Origin: Dehalococcoidales bacterium
GTDB lineage: Bacteria > Chloroflexota > Dehalococcoidia > Dehalococcoidales > RBG-16-60-22
NCBI GenBank assembly: GCA_028714335.1
Contig: JAQTMM010000006.1
Location: forward strand, 1 to 46,185
Length of the DNA stretch: 46,185 bases
Direction: 5' to 3'
The position numbers and the translations under genes are program-made. Positions 1 through 7,475 of this stretch are shown one piece after another; position 1 is the stretch's first letter; each line of letters starts with the position of its first letter. The notes below the pieces were generated by a model. The model was not told the origin of the DNA and did no database searches. It saw only the letters and a program-made list of their open reading frames with translations.

Positions 1-428
1 TATTAAAAAAATACCAGAACGATAAATCGGCGCTGATTGATATTCTGCACGATACCCAGTCAGCTGTCGGCTATCTCCCGCGTGAAGCGCTGGAAGCAAT
101 AACCAAAGGCTTGGATATCCCCTTAAGCCGTGTGTATAGTGTGACTACTTTCTTTAAGGCTTTCCATCTAACACCGCGTGGACGCAACCTGATTAGCGTC
201 TGTATGGGTACTGCCTGCCATGTCCGCGGCGCCGATAAGGTTCTTGCACAGATAGAACAAGAGCTGGGAATTAAAGACGGTGAAAATACCACCGATCTTA
301 AATTTACGTTAGAAACCGTCAACTGCGTAGGCGCCTGCGCCTTGGGGCCGATGGTTATAATCGGGGAAGATTATCATGGCGAAATGACTCCCGAAAAAGT
401 CGGCGACGTGTTGAAGAATTATAGTTAA
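1..428 (+). CDS. NuoE-like [2Fe-2S] thioredoxin-fold diaphorase subunit, 5'-truncated by window edge
   Basis: The reading frame is open from base 3, so the ORF track start at 111 is only an internal Met. The residues before it (ALIDILHDTQSAVGYLPREA) are the helical N-terminal part normal for NuoE/HymA proteins, and the true start lies outside the window. The C-terminal half has the four-cysteine [2Fe-2S] pattern of the family: CMGTAC and, later, CVGAC. In this family the subunit sits beside the NuoF-type FMN subunit and passes electrons within NADH-oxidising modules of complex I, NAD-linked formate dehydrogenases and bifurcating hydrogenases. It ends 17 bases before the NuoF-like gene, so the two are co-transcribed. 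Which enzyme this module serves cannot be told from the window. Confidence 0.93.
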   Translation, partial: LKKYQNDKSALIDILHDTQSAVGYLPREALEAITKGLDIPLSRVYSVTTFFKAFHLTPRGRNLISVCMGTACHVRGADKVLAQIEQELGIKDGENTTDLKFTLETVNCVGACALGPMVIIGEDYHGEMTPEKVGDVLKNYS

Positions 429-445
429 CAACTGGAGGAACTCCT

Positions 446-2122
446 GTGGCTAAACTGAAATCACCGAGCGAGTTGGAAACATTAAGAAGCTCGATTATAC
501 AAAAGAGAGACCCCAATAAACCGTGCATTACGATATGTAATGGCACAGGCTGCCAATCTTACGGCGGCAAAGCGTTGACAGAATCTTTTAGGAACGAAAT
601 CAAGAAGCAAAATCTTGAAAGCAAAGTTGACATCAGGGTTACAGGGTGTCACGGTTTTTGTGAACGGGGCCCCTTGGTAATCATTAAGCCGACAGAAATT
701 CTCTATCAAAGAGTCAGAATTAAAGACGTGCCGGAAATCGTCTCGGAAACAGCCGTAAACAATAAAGTCATTGAGAGGATGCTTTATACCGATAAAGCCA
801 GCAATCAGAAAATAGCCTCCGAGAAAGATGTTCCTTTCTACAAACTGCAGAAACGCTTGATTTTCGGCAACAATGGTTTGATTGACCCCACCTCAATTGA
901 AGATTATCTGGCAGTTGGCGGCTATACCGCTCTGACTAAAGCCATTAAAATGACTCCGGAAAATGTCATTGAAGAGGTAAAAAAATCAGGTTTGAGAGGC
1001 CGCGGCGGTGCGGGGTTCCCGACAGGAAGTAAATGGGAGAGCACCCGTAACGCTGAAGGCGATGTCAAGTACGTAATCTGCAACGCTGACGAGGGTGACC
1101 CCGGCGCGTTCATGGACCGCAGTCTGGCAGAAGGTAATCCCCACAGCGTACTCGAAGGCATGGTAATCGGTGCTTACGCCATCGGCAGCCACGAGGGCTT
1201 TATTTACATACGCAACGAATATCCTCTCGCCGTAAGAAATATGACCACGGCGATTGAACAGGCCGAAGCCAACGGACTCCTCGGCGATAATATCTTAGGT
1301 TCGGGTTTTAGCTTCAAAATAAAGATTAAACGGGGCGGCGGCGCATTTGTTTGCGGCGAATCCACAGCACTGATGGCGTCGCTGGAAGGCAGGGTGGGGG
1401 AACCACGGGCAAAATACATTCACACCTCTGAACAGGGTCTCTGGGGCAAACCGAGCAACCTGAATAATGTTGAAACATGGGCTAACATTCCCTTGATTAT
1501 AAGTAAAGGCGCTGACTGGTATTCACAGATTGGCACCACTGGCAGCAAAGGCACCAAGATATTTGCGCTTACCGGCAACATTACCAACAGCGGCCTCGTA
1601 GAAGTGCCGATGGGCATTAAGCTGCGTGAAATCATCTTCGACATCGGCGGCGGTATTCCTAAGGGCAGGAAGTTTAAAGCCGTCCAGACCGGCGGCCCCA
1701 GCGGTGGTATGTTACCGGAAAACATGCTTGACCTATCGGTTGACTTTGACGAATTGACCAAAGCCGGTTCGATGATGGGTTCCGGCGGCATGATTGTCAT
1801 GGATGAAAAGACCTGCATGGTTGACATGGCGCGCTACTACACTACCTTCCTTGAAGGCGAGTCCTGTGGTAAATGCGTTCCCTGCCGCGAGGGGCTTAGG
1901 CAGATGAAATATATCCTAGACGGCATTACCCAGGGACGCGGTAAAGAAGGGGATATCGAACTCCTTGAAGAGCTTTGTGCCACGCTGCTGGACGCATCGC
2001 TTTGCCAGTTAGGCCAATCGGCGCCCAATCCAGTATTGAGTTCAATAAAATATTTCAGAGACGAATATGAAGCCCATATTAAAGAAAAGAAATGCCCCTC
2101 GGGCGTCTGTAAAATTGGTTAA
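446..2122 (+). CDS. NuoF/HymB-like NAD(P)H dehydrogenase FMN/[4Fe-4S] subunit
   Basis: A 558-residue protein starting at GTG 446, with Shine-Dalgarno GGAGG seven bases upstream. Domains in order: an N-terminal thioredoxin-like [2Fe-2S] domain (CNGTGC and TGCHGFC, residues about 30-100), the 51-kDa FMN/NADH-binding domain with the glycine-rich GLRGRGGAGFPTG motif, an SLBB region, and the C-terminal [4Fe-4S] helix domain (ESCGKCVPCREG, then LCQLGQSAPNP). This fused architecture is that of HymB/HydB and of NuoF homologues in soluble NAD-dependent hydrogenases and formate dehydrogenases, not classical complex I. Unlike many HymB proteins it stops shortly after a lone KCPSGVC segment and lacks a C-terminal double [4Fe-4S] ferredoxin. 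It should oxidise or reduce NAD(P)H through FMN in the cytoplasm. Confidence 0.95.
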   Translation: MAKLKSPSELETLRSSIIQKRDPNKPCITICNGTGCQSYGGKALTESFRNEIKKQNLESKVDIRVTGCHGFCERGPLVIIKPTEILYQRVRIKDVPEIVSETAVNNKVIERMLYTDKASNQKIASEKDVPFYKLQKRLIFGNNGLIDPTSIEDYLAVGGYTALTKAIKMTPENVIEEVKKSGLRGRGGAGFPTGSKWESTRNAEGDVKYVICNADEGDPGAFMDRSLAEGNPHSVLEGMVIGAYAIGSHEGFIYIRNEYPLAVRNMTTAIEQAEANGLLGDNILGSGFSFKIKIKRGGGAFVCGESTALMASLEGRVGEPRAKYIHTSEQGLWGKPSNLNNVETWANIPLIISKGADWYSQIGTTGSKGTKIFALTGNITNSGLVEVPMGIKLREIIFDIGGGIPKGRKFKAVQTGGPSGGMLPENMLDLSVDFDELTKAGSMMGSGGMIVMDEKTCMVDMARYYTTFLEGESCGKCVPCREGLRQMKYILDGITQGRGKEGDIELLEELCATLLDASLCQLGQSAPNPVLSSIKYFRDEYEAHIKEKKCPSGVCKIG

Positions 2123-2145
2123 AAGTAACGTAAGGGTAGGATAAC

Positions 2146-2877
2146 ATGGTTAATATAACGATTAACGGACGACAGATCAAAACGGAAGAAGGCAAAACGC
2201 TACTAGACGCCGCCCGTAAAAATAACATCTACATTCCCACTTTATGCGCTAATGAGGAAGTATCTCCTTACGGAGCCTGCCGCCTTTGCCTGGTGGAAAT
2301 CAAGACCGCTAAAGGCAGAGAACGGCTAGTCACTTCTTGTATTTACCTGGTGGAAGAAGGCTTAACAGTACAAACCGATACCGATCGAATTAAGAAAATT
2401 CGTAAGATGCTTTTAGAATTACTGCTGGCTAGATGCCCGGACTCCGAAGAAATCCAGAAAATGGCTAAAGAAGCCGGAGTTGAGAAGACGCGCTTCGTTG
2501 AGCAGGAAGGCAACAATAAATGTATCTTGTGTGCTAATTGCTCACGCACATGTGAAGAAGTCGTTGGGGTTGCGGCTATCAGTCTGGCACAGCGCGGCGT
2601 GGAACGAGAGATTGTTACTCCTTTTAACGAAGATTTCGCCGATGCGTGCATCGGGTGCGGTTCCTGTGCTTACAGCTGTCCCACCGGCGCGATTACCATG
2701 ACGGATGTTAAAGGCAAACGCATAATAAAATGGCCGCATAATACGATGGATTTCAAACTGAAGAAATGCTCCGTTTGCGGGCAATACTGGGCACCGGAAA
2801 AACAGATTAAGTATATCGCCAAGAAATCAGGCACACCACTTAGCGATTACGATAAATGCCCTGATTGCCGGGACTAA
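2146..2877 (+). CDS. NuoG N-terminal/HoxU-like iron-sulfur subunit with C-terminal CxxC pair
   Basis: A 243-residue protein 23 bases after the NuoF-like gene, with an AGGGTAGG ribosome-binding region. Residues 1-80 form a plant-type [2Fe-2S] ferredoxin domain (CxxxxxxxxxxCRLC and a later Cys). Residues about 140-195 carry a two-cluster [4Fe-4S] ferredoxin domain (CILCANCSRTC and CIGCGSCAYSCP). The His/Cys [4Fe-4S] segment usual in NuoG is degenerate: only one Cys (ARCPDS) is visible. The C-terminus adds CSVCGQ and CPDC, a four-cysteine knuckle that could bind Zn or Fe. No molybdopterin or H-cluster domain follows, so this is an electron-wiring subunit whose catalytic partner must be encoded elsewhere, presumably upstream. 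It is the last gene of the operon. Confidence 0.9.
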   Translation: MVNITINGRQIKTEEGKTLLDAARKNNIYIPTLCANEEVSPYGACRLCLVEIKTAKGRERLVTSCIYLVEEGLTVQTDTDRIKKIRKMLLELLLARCPDSEEIQKMAKEAGVEKTRFVEQEGNNKCILCANCSRTCEEVVGVAAISLAQRGVEREIVTPFNEDFADACIGCGSCAYSCPTGAITMTDVKGKRIIKWPHNTMDFKLKKCSVCGQYWAPEKQIKYIAKKSGTPLSDYDKCPDCRD

Positions 2878-2904
2878 ATCTGTATCTTTTTTAACGGTAA
2901 ATTG

Positions 2905-2930
2905 AGAGGGGCGTAAAGCCCCTCTTTTTT
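2905..2930 (+). terminator. Rho-independent terminator of the diaphorase operon
   Basis: The arms AGAGGGGC and GCCCCTCT pair perfectly around a GTAAA loop and run into a T-tract. It lies 27 bases after the last diaphorase gene and before the tRNA-Pro promoter. Confidence 0.93.
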
Positions 2931-2941
2931 GTGAAAAAATA

Positions 2942-2970
2942 TTGCACACCGTTACTCTTAGGATTATACT
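2942..2970 (+). promoter_or_regulatory. sigma70-type promoter of tRNA-Pro
   Basis: TTGCAC and TATACT are separated by 17 bases. The predicted transcription start (about 2977) is within a few bases of the mature tRNA 5' end. Confidence 0.7.
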
Positions 2971-2978
2971 TTATGCGG

Positions 2979-3056
2979 CGGGGTGTAGCGCAGTTGGTTT
3001 AGCGCGCAGCGTTTGGGACGCTGAGGTCGGAGGTTCAAATCCTCTCACCCCGACCA
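2979..3056 (+). tRNA. tRNA-Pro (TGG)
   Basis: A full cloverleaf is readable: acceptor arms CGGGGTG/CACCCCG, anticodon stem CAGCG/CGCTG around loop TTTGGGA (anticodon TGG, 3014-3016), T-arm GGAGG-TTCAAAT-CCTCT, discriminator A and an encoded CCA. The downstream glpX gene begins 28 bases later, so read-through into it is possible. Confidence 0.96.
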
Positions 3057-3084
3057 TGCTAAGAAAGGGAAGCATTAGTTTATT

Positions 3085-4125
3085 ATGAACACACCAAATA
3101 GTAATGTCCCGAATAGAAACGATTCCATCGAACGCAACCTTGCCATGGAACTGGTGCGCGTCACCGAAGCTGCCGCCATGTCCGCGGCTCGCTTTCTAGG
3201 CAAGGGTAACAAGAATGACGTAGACCAGGCAGCGGTCAACGCCATGCGCAATGTATTGGGTTTCGTACGGATGGACGGCATCGTAGTGATTGGTGAAGGT
3301 GAAAAAGATGAAGCACCGATGCTGTATATTGGGGAGAAAATTGGTGACGGTTCAGAACCTAAAGTAGATATCGCTGTTGACCCGGTGGACGGCACGACGT
3401 TGACGGCTAAAGGCTTACCCGGCGCGATTTCGGTTGTAGCGCTTTCCGCCAGAGGGACAATGCATTTCCCCCGCAACCTCGTTTATATGAATAAAATTGT
3501 TACGGATGCCGAAGCTAAAGATGTTCTGGATATTGACGCGCCGGTAGCCGAAAACATTAGAAGAGTGGCTGCCGCGAAAACTAAAAATATATCCGAGATA
3601 ACCGTAGTTGTTCTAGACCGACCGCGTCATGAAAAGCTGTTAGAAGACATCAGAAAAGCCGGAGCTAGAGTAAAGTTAATCTCCGATGGTGATATTGCCG
3701 CCGCTATCGATGCCGCGATTCCGGAAACAGATATAGATATGCTGATGGGTATTGGCGGAACGACGGAGGGCGTCCTTTCAGCCGCAGCGATACGATGCGT
3801 TGGTGGCGCAATACAATGCAAAGGCTGGCCCCGCAACGATAAAGAAAAACAGTCTGCTATTGATAAAGGAGAAGACCTTAAAAAGGTTTATACCACCGAA
3901 GACTTAATCAGCAGTGATGATGTATTCTTTGCGGCAACCGGCGTCAGTACCGGTGATTTATTAAAAGGGGTACGGTATTTCAGCGGCGGAGCATTTACGC
4001 AGTCAATCGCTATGCGCGGGCGCTCCGGTACAATGCGCTGGGTAGATGCCCGTCACAATTTCAATAAACTAGGAAAACTCGACGACATGAAATTTGTGAA
4101 AACGCGTAAATGGTCGCAAAGCTAA
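3085..4125 (+). CDS. glpX: Fructose-1,6-bisphosphatase class II (GlpX)
   Basis: A 346-residue protein of normal GlpX length. It should hydrolyse fructose-1,6-bisphosphate to fructose-6-phosphate in cytoplasmic gluconeogenesis. Visible motifs are the metal-binding GEGEKDEAPMLYIGE segment and VDPVDGTTLTAKG, the DPxDGT signature of the Li+-sensitive phosphatase fold, plus MLMGIGGTTEGVLSAAA further on. The start ATG has a loose purine-rich site (AAGAAAGGGA) about 14 bases upstream. The gene stands alone behind tRNA-Pro and may share its promoter. With tpiA, pgk and apgM elsewhere in the window it completes part of a gluconeogenic route, as expected for an organism living on acids or C1/C2 units. 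Class II is the usual FBPase type in bacteria lacking FBPase I. Confidence 0.95.
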   Translation: MNTPNSNVPNRNDSIERNLAMELVRVTEAAAMSAARFLGKGNKNDVDQAAVNAMRNVLGFVRMDGIVVIGEGEKDEAPMLYIGEKIGDGSEPKVDIAVDPVDGTTLTAKGLPGAISVVALSARGTMHFPRNLVYMNKIVTDAEAKDVLDIDAPVAENIRRVAAAKTKNISEITVVVLDRPRHEKLLEDIRKAGARVKLISDGDIAAAIDAAIPETDIDMLMGIGGTTEGVLSAAAIRCVGGAIQCKGWPRNDKEKQSAIDKGEDLKKVYTTEDLISSDDVFFAATGVSTGDLLKGVRYFSGGAFTQSIAMRGRSGTMRWVDARHNFNKLGKLDDMKFVKTRKWSQS

Positions 4126-4173
4126 CCCGGGCGTAATAGCAGTTGGTAGGGTGGGGGAGGTTACATGATAGTA

Positions 4174-5016
4174 TTATCTTGCGGTTACTATCTGCGGAGG
4201 ATTCTGTCCCTGGATAGATATACGGATAGTGCCGTTAACATCTGTACCAAAAATATCAGCGCCGATGGCGTTAAGGTTATTGATTGTTACCTGGTGAGGA
4301 TGCCCGTAAGAATTCCCGATGCCAGCCATGTAAATAGCATATTCGGGTTTTACTATCTGCAAGAAATCCCATGAGGAAGAAGAGTCGGAACCATGGTGAC
4401 CGACTTTAAGAATGTCAATATCTGTCAACATGGACAGCATATCAGTTTCTGCTTCCTTTTCAGCATCACCCATAAAAAGAAAGTCAGTTTGTCCGTAGGT
4501 TAATAAAAGCACAATCGAATCATTATTCTCATCCTCGAAGAAGGGGACGGGTGGATTAAGAACGGAGAATTGCAGCATACCTACTTGAATAACATCACCA
4601 CGAGTGACCGTATAAATCGCCGAATTTTCATTATCAACCGCTGTCATCAAATCATCAGCCGTAGCAGTTCCAGAAGTCTCACCGCGATACCAGAATCCGC
4701 TAACATCATAGTCTTCAAAAACCTGTAATAACCCACCGATATGGTCAGTATCAAAGTGGGTTACAATTACGGCTTCTAATGGGCCATTGACATACGCGCT
4801 GATATATTGGGCGGCGCCGGTGTTTTTCTTGCCCCCATCAATCAATATTTCTGTATCACCAAAATCAATCAAAATAGCGTCGCCCTGGCCAACATCAATA
4901 AAGTGGACGGTGAGAGTATCTGTTGGCGTTTGCGTCGTCGACTTGTTAAACAAGTCACAGGCAGACAAGGTAAAGGTGAGTATTAATACTATGAATATGA
5001 GACAAATATTTTTCAC
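4174..5016 (-). CDS. Secreted MBL-fold hydrolase lipoprotein, ComEC C-terminal-like
   Basis: A 280-residue protein starting at GTG 5016 with AAAGGA upstream. The N-terminus is a type II signal peptide: a hydrophobic stretch ending LSAC, with the lipobox Cys at residue 20, so it should be lipid-anchored outside the membrane. The rest is a metallo-beta-lactamase fold of the ComEC/Rec2 C-terminal type: HFIDVGQGDAIL, the metal site THFDTDHIGG (residues 86-95), FMGDAEKEAE and VGHHGSDSSSS. Proteins of this group are free-standing relatives of the ComEC nuclease domain. Substrate is unknown; extracellular DNA processing is only a family-based suggestion. The gene diverges from tRNA-Gly. Confidence 0.88.
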   Translation of the reverse strand: MKNICLIFIVLILTFTLSACDLFNKSTTQTPTDTLTVHFIDVGQGDAILIDFGDTEILIDGGKKNTGAAQYISAYVNGPLEAVIVTHFDTDHIGGLLQVFEDYDVSGFWYRGETSGTATADDLMTAVDNENSAIYTVTRGDVIQVGMLQFSVLNPPVPFFEDENNDSIVLLLTYGQTDFLFMGDAEKEAETDMLSMLTDIDILKVGHHGSDSSSSWDFLQIVKPEYAIYMAGIGNSYGHPHQVTINNLNAIGADIFGTDVNGTIRISIQGQNPPQIVTAR

Positions 5017-5026
5017 ATTAAATCCT

Positions 5027-5055
5027 TTGACAATACGTAGTTTTAACGATAGAAT
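5027..5055 (+). promoter_or_regulatory. sigma70-type promoter of tRNA-Gly
   Basis: TTGACA and TAGAAT are separated by 17 bases. The predicted start (about 5062) lies just before the tRNA. The -35 box overlaps the ribosome-binding region of the divergent MBL gene. Confidence 0.65.
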
Positions 5056-5066
5056 TATAACTGCAA

Positions 5067-5142
5067 GCGGGAGTAACTCAGTTGGTAGAGTTCCTGCCCT
5101 CCAAGCAGGCTGTCGCGGGTTCGAGCCCCGTCTCCCGCTCCA
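5067..5142 (+). tRNA. tRNA-Gly (TCC)
   Basis: Cloverleaf with acceptor GCGGGAG/CTCCCGC, anticodon stem CCTGC/GCAGG around CCTCCAA (anticodon TCC, 5100-5102), T-loop TTCGAGC, discriminator T and encoded CCA. A long ORF listed across this gene in the track is a shadow. Confidence 0.96.
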
Positions 5143-5162
5143 AAATTACCCTAAAGAATTTA

Positions 5163-5318
5163 CTAAAAAGAGCCTGCAGGCTTGTTCTTTAAGTTCTCGA
5201 TTTCTTTATCCACGGGTAGTTTCTTTACGTCGTTTTTACGGCCACCTTTACTACGGTCGTAATAGAGAGAGTTGAGTATCTTCTTAAAGACATTCTGTTT
5301 TTGTTTTTTCTTCGCCAT
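5163..5318 (-). CDS. Small Lys-rich protein (51 aa), unknown
   Basis: Below the ORF track cutoff. ATG at 5318 has an AGAGGT site seven bases upstream and begins 11 bases after the histidine kinase stop, so it would be the third gene of the two-component operon. The product begins MAKKKQKQNVFKK and is strongly basic, with a conserved-looking YYDRSKGGRK centre and no membrane segment. Candidate roles such as RNA or DNA binding are guesses from charge alone. I do not recognise a family. Confidence 0.5.
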   Translation of the reverse strand: MAKKKQKQNVFKKILNSLYYDRSKGGRKNDVKKLPVDKEIENLKNKPAGSF

Positions 5319-5329
5319 ACTAATAACCT

Positions 5330-6445
5330 CTATCCTGGCACATCTACGGTTATCGTTGTGCCTTTTCCTGGCTCGGACTGCACATCCATTTTCCCGCCGA
5401 GGAGTTGAACACGTTCCTGCATACCCGCCAGTCCAAGTTTACTTTGCTTAGCCAAATCACCAATTTTGCCGGTCAGTTTAAAGCCCTTGCCGTTATCATG
5501 TATGGTGATTTTAGTACGGTTTTCGATAAACTCAACCATAATCTTGGCGCTGGTGGCTCCGGAATGACGCCAGACGTTGCGTAACGCCTCCTGAATGATG
5601 CGGAATAGGGCGATGGCAGCTTCCTCCGAGAGGCGATGTTCCTTACCGATTATCTGAACGTTGGTAGCAACTCCGGAATACTTGGTTACTTCCTCGGCGA
5701 GCCAGCGCACAGCCGGTAAGAGACCCAGGCGGTCAATGGCGGCGGGGCGCAGGTCCTGGCTTAAACGCCGCACGCCCTGCAGGATACTATCGGTCTGCTG
5801 CCATAATTCCTCAATGCGTTTTTTAGATTCTTCTGTCATACCGTTGCTGGCAGAAGTTAAAGCATCCAGCTGACGTGAAAGCACTACTAAAGCCTGGACC
5901 GTATCATCATGCAGTTCGTGAGAGATGCGCTTGCGTTCTTCTTCCTGGGCACGGGTAGCCTGCTGGAGGTAAAAGCGGAGGTTTTCATTCATCTTCTTTT
6001 GTTCGGTAATGTTGCGGGCGATGTTTTGAAAACCTACCGGCTTGCCTTTATCATAGATTATACTGGTGGAAAGCTGGATATAAACTTCGGTGCCGTCGCG
6101 CCGGACAACACGCTGTTCATAAGGTTGATCAACCGGTTCATTATTCAGCATTTTTTTTCTAATATTGTGGGCTAGTTCGAGACTTTCTTTTGACAAATAA
6201 TCCTTGGCATTGCCGTTATAAAGTTCTTCCCAGCTAATGCCAATCATATTGATGGCGGCTTTGTTGGCATTAATGAAATTACCGTTCAGGTCATGCATCC
6301 AAATGCCGTCAATGGCGTTGTCAAAAAGGTTGCGGTATCTTTCCTCGGAGGCTTTAAGCGCCTGCTGGGCCGCCTCGAGGCGAGCGACACAATCCCGCCG
6401 GAAACGAAACCATTCAGTTAGATGGCGGAAAAAGTTTATTTTCAG
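5330..6445 (-). CDS. PAS-domain histidine kinase, NarX/DegS (HisKA_3) type, probable CTG start
   Basis: The track start (ATG 6298) cuts into the PAS domain. The frame stays open upstream and encodes a helical linker ending SEERYRNLFDNAIDGIW, the classical start of a PAS fold. No ATG, GTG or TTG exists in that extension, but CTG at 6445 is preceded by GGAGGA at six-base spacing and overlaps the regulator stop as CTGA. This gives about 371 residues. Order: short N-terminal helix, PAS/PAC, HisKA_3 phospho-acceptor box (ISHELHDD, His about residue 179), HATPase with EALRNVWRHS, DNGKGF and GLAGMQERVQLLGG. No transmembrane segment is seen, so it should sense an intracellular cue through PAS. The paired NarL-type regulator lies immediately upstream. 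Confidence 0.9.
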   Translation of the reverse strand: MKINFFRHLTEWFRFRRDCVARLEAAQQALKASEERYRNLFDNAIDGIWMHDLNGNFINANKAAINMIGISWEELYNGNAKDYLSKESLELAHNIRKKMLNNEPVDQPYEQRVVRRDGTEVYIQLSTSIIYDKGKPVGFQNIARNITEQKKMNENLRFYLQQATRAQEEERKRISHELHDDTVQALVVLSRQLDALTSASNGMTEESKKRIEELWQQTDSILQGVRRLSQDLRPAAIDRLGLLPAVRWLAEEVTKYSGVATNVQIIGKEHRLSEEAAIALFRIIQEALRNVWRHSGATSAKIMVEFIENRTKITIHDNGKGFKLTGKIGDLAKQSKLGLAGMQERVQLLGGKMDVQSEPGKGTTITVDVPG

Positions 6446-7107
6446 GGTATGTCCTCCAGCGTCACCCAGCCCTCTTTAAGCGCCCGGACGACGGCTTCGG
6501 TTCGGGAGCTAACCTGCAGTTTATTAAAGATATGGCCAAGATGCGCCTGAACGGTGCGCAGGCTTAAACAAAGCTCGTCGGCGATGTCTTGGTTACTCAA
6601 GCCGCGAGTAGCTAGTTTGAGAACTTCAATCTCGCGCTCACTTAACATGTCCGTCGGTTTTTTCACCGAGCTTTTACCGGGGGCGGGGACAAAGCGGTTA
6701 AGGACCTTACGGGCGATAGAGGGGTGTAGCACCGATTCACCGCCATAAACCTGACGGACGGCATCGACAAGCTCACGGCCGCGCACGCTTTTAAGAAGAT
6801 AACCGGCGGCACCGGCTTCGAGCAGGCTGAATACAAACTGGTCATCATCATAGGCAGAGAGAATCAAAACGGCGATGGCGGGGTATTTTGCTTTTATCTG
6901 TTTGGTGGCTTCTATACCGTCAACGCCGGGCATGGCGATGTCAATTATAGCAACGTCAGGCTTCACAATCCCAGCCAATCTTATGGCGTCAGCCCCGTCG
7001 GCTGCCTCACCGACAACGTCCATATCAGGCTCCTGCGCCAGTATCTGACGAGTGCCGTCTCTAACGACCGCGTGGTCATCGGCGATTAATATCTTAATCT
7101 TTGGCAT
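6442..7107 (-). CDS. NarL/FixJ-family response regulator
   Basis: The track begins at 7155, but that lies inside the promoter. The likely start is ATG 7107 (MPKIKILIADD) with AAAGGA upstream, giving 221 residues. The receiver domain shows the acidic pair DD at residues 10-11, phospho-acceptor Asp 56 (AIIDIAMPG) and Lys in LLKSVRG. The C-terminal LuxR helix-turn-helix reads LSEREIEVLKLATRG and NQDIADELCLSLRTVQAHLG. It should be phosphorylated by the downstream PAS kinase and bind DNA as a dimer. The gene precedes its kinase, and their reading frames overlap by four bases, which implies translational coupling. Target genes are unknown. Confidence 0.95.
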   Translation of the reverse strand: MPKIKILIADDHAVVRDGTRQILAQEPDMDVVGEAADGADAIRLAGIVKPDVAIIDIAMPGVDGIEATKQIKAKYPAIAVLILSAYDDDQFVFSLLEAGAAGYLLKSVRGRELVDAVRQVYGGESVLHPSIARKVLNRFVPAPGKSSVKKPTDMLSEREIEVLKLATRGLSNQDIADELCLSLRTVQAHLGHIFNKLQVSSRTEAVVRALKEGWVTLEDIP

Positions 7108-7126
7108 AAGTGTCCTTTTAATTTCT

Positions 7127-7155
7127 ATGATACACCCTGAATACCGCCGACTCAA
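7127..7155 (-). promoter_or_regulatory. sigma70-type promoter of the two-component operon
   Basis: On the minus strand TTGAGT and TATCAT are 17 bases apart, with TG directly before the -10. The predicted start near 7120 gives a short leader to ATG 7107 and excludes the longer track start. Confidence 0.65.
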
Positions 7156-7272
7156 TACTGAAATAAAGCTACATTAAGCAGATATACCTAAAATCAGACG
7201 CATTTAAATAGGCATCAAAGCGGAAGAATAGAAACTGATAGCTTGATACACTGATAATAGAGGTGTATAGAG

Positions 7273-7401
7273 ATGGAATGGCAGATTGTAATAGCTATAT
7301 TGATTGCGGTACCGGTAATAATATTTCCTTTAACGGCGATATCGAACATTGGTAAGATGTTAAAGGGAAATAAGGGTAAGCACGCAGTAAACAATAAGTA
7401 A
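7273..7401 (+). CDS. Very small single-span membrane protein (42 aa)
   Basis: Too short for the ORF track. ATG 7273 has AGAGG nine bases upstream and the ORF is followed 29 bases later by a strong terminator, which supports real expression. The product begins MEWQIVIAILIAVPVIIF, a single hydrophobic helix, then a short Lys/Asn-rich tail (KGNKGKH). One-span proteins of this size often associate with larger membrane proteins, but no partner is evident here. Function unknown. Confidence 0.55.
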   Translation: MEWQIVIAILIAVPVIIFPLTAISNIGKMLKGNKGKHAVNNK

Positions 7402-7429
7402 CAAAAATTTACCGTTAATAGAACAAGTT

Positions 7430-7460
7430 AAGGGGCGATATTATTCGCCCCTTATTTTTT
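7430..7460 (+). terminator. Rho-independent terminator
   Basis: Perfect arms AAGGGGCGA and TCGCCCCTT with loop TATTAT, followed by ATTTTTT. It terminates the small membrane ORF. The opposite strand lacks a T-run, so it is directional. Confidence 0.9.
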
Positions 7461-7475
7461 GCATGAATACTTAAG

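Noticed and set aside
4126-4173. Possible tRNA fragment (GTTGGTAGGGTGGG) after glpX
   Set aside because: No acceptor or anticodon stems can be formed; resembles a D-arm only by chance.
4165-4374. 69-codon plus-strand ORF after glpX
   Set aside because: Antisense to the 3' end of the MBL lipoprotein gene, although GGGGGAGG precedes its ATG; composition follows the minus-strand gene.
4787-5275. 162-codon plus-strand ORF
   Set aside because: Runs through the MBL gene, tRNA-Gly and its promoter; no ribosome-binding site.
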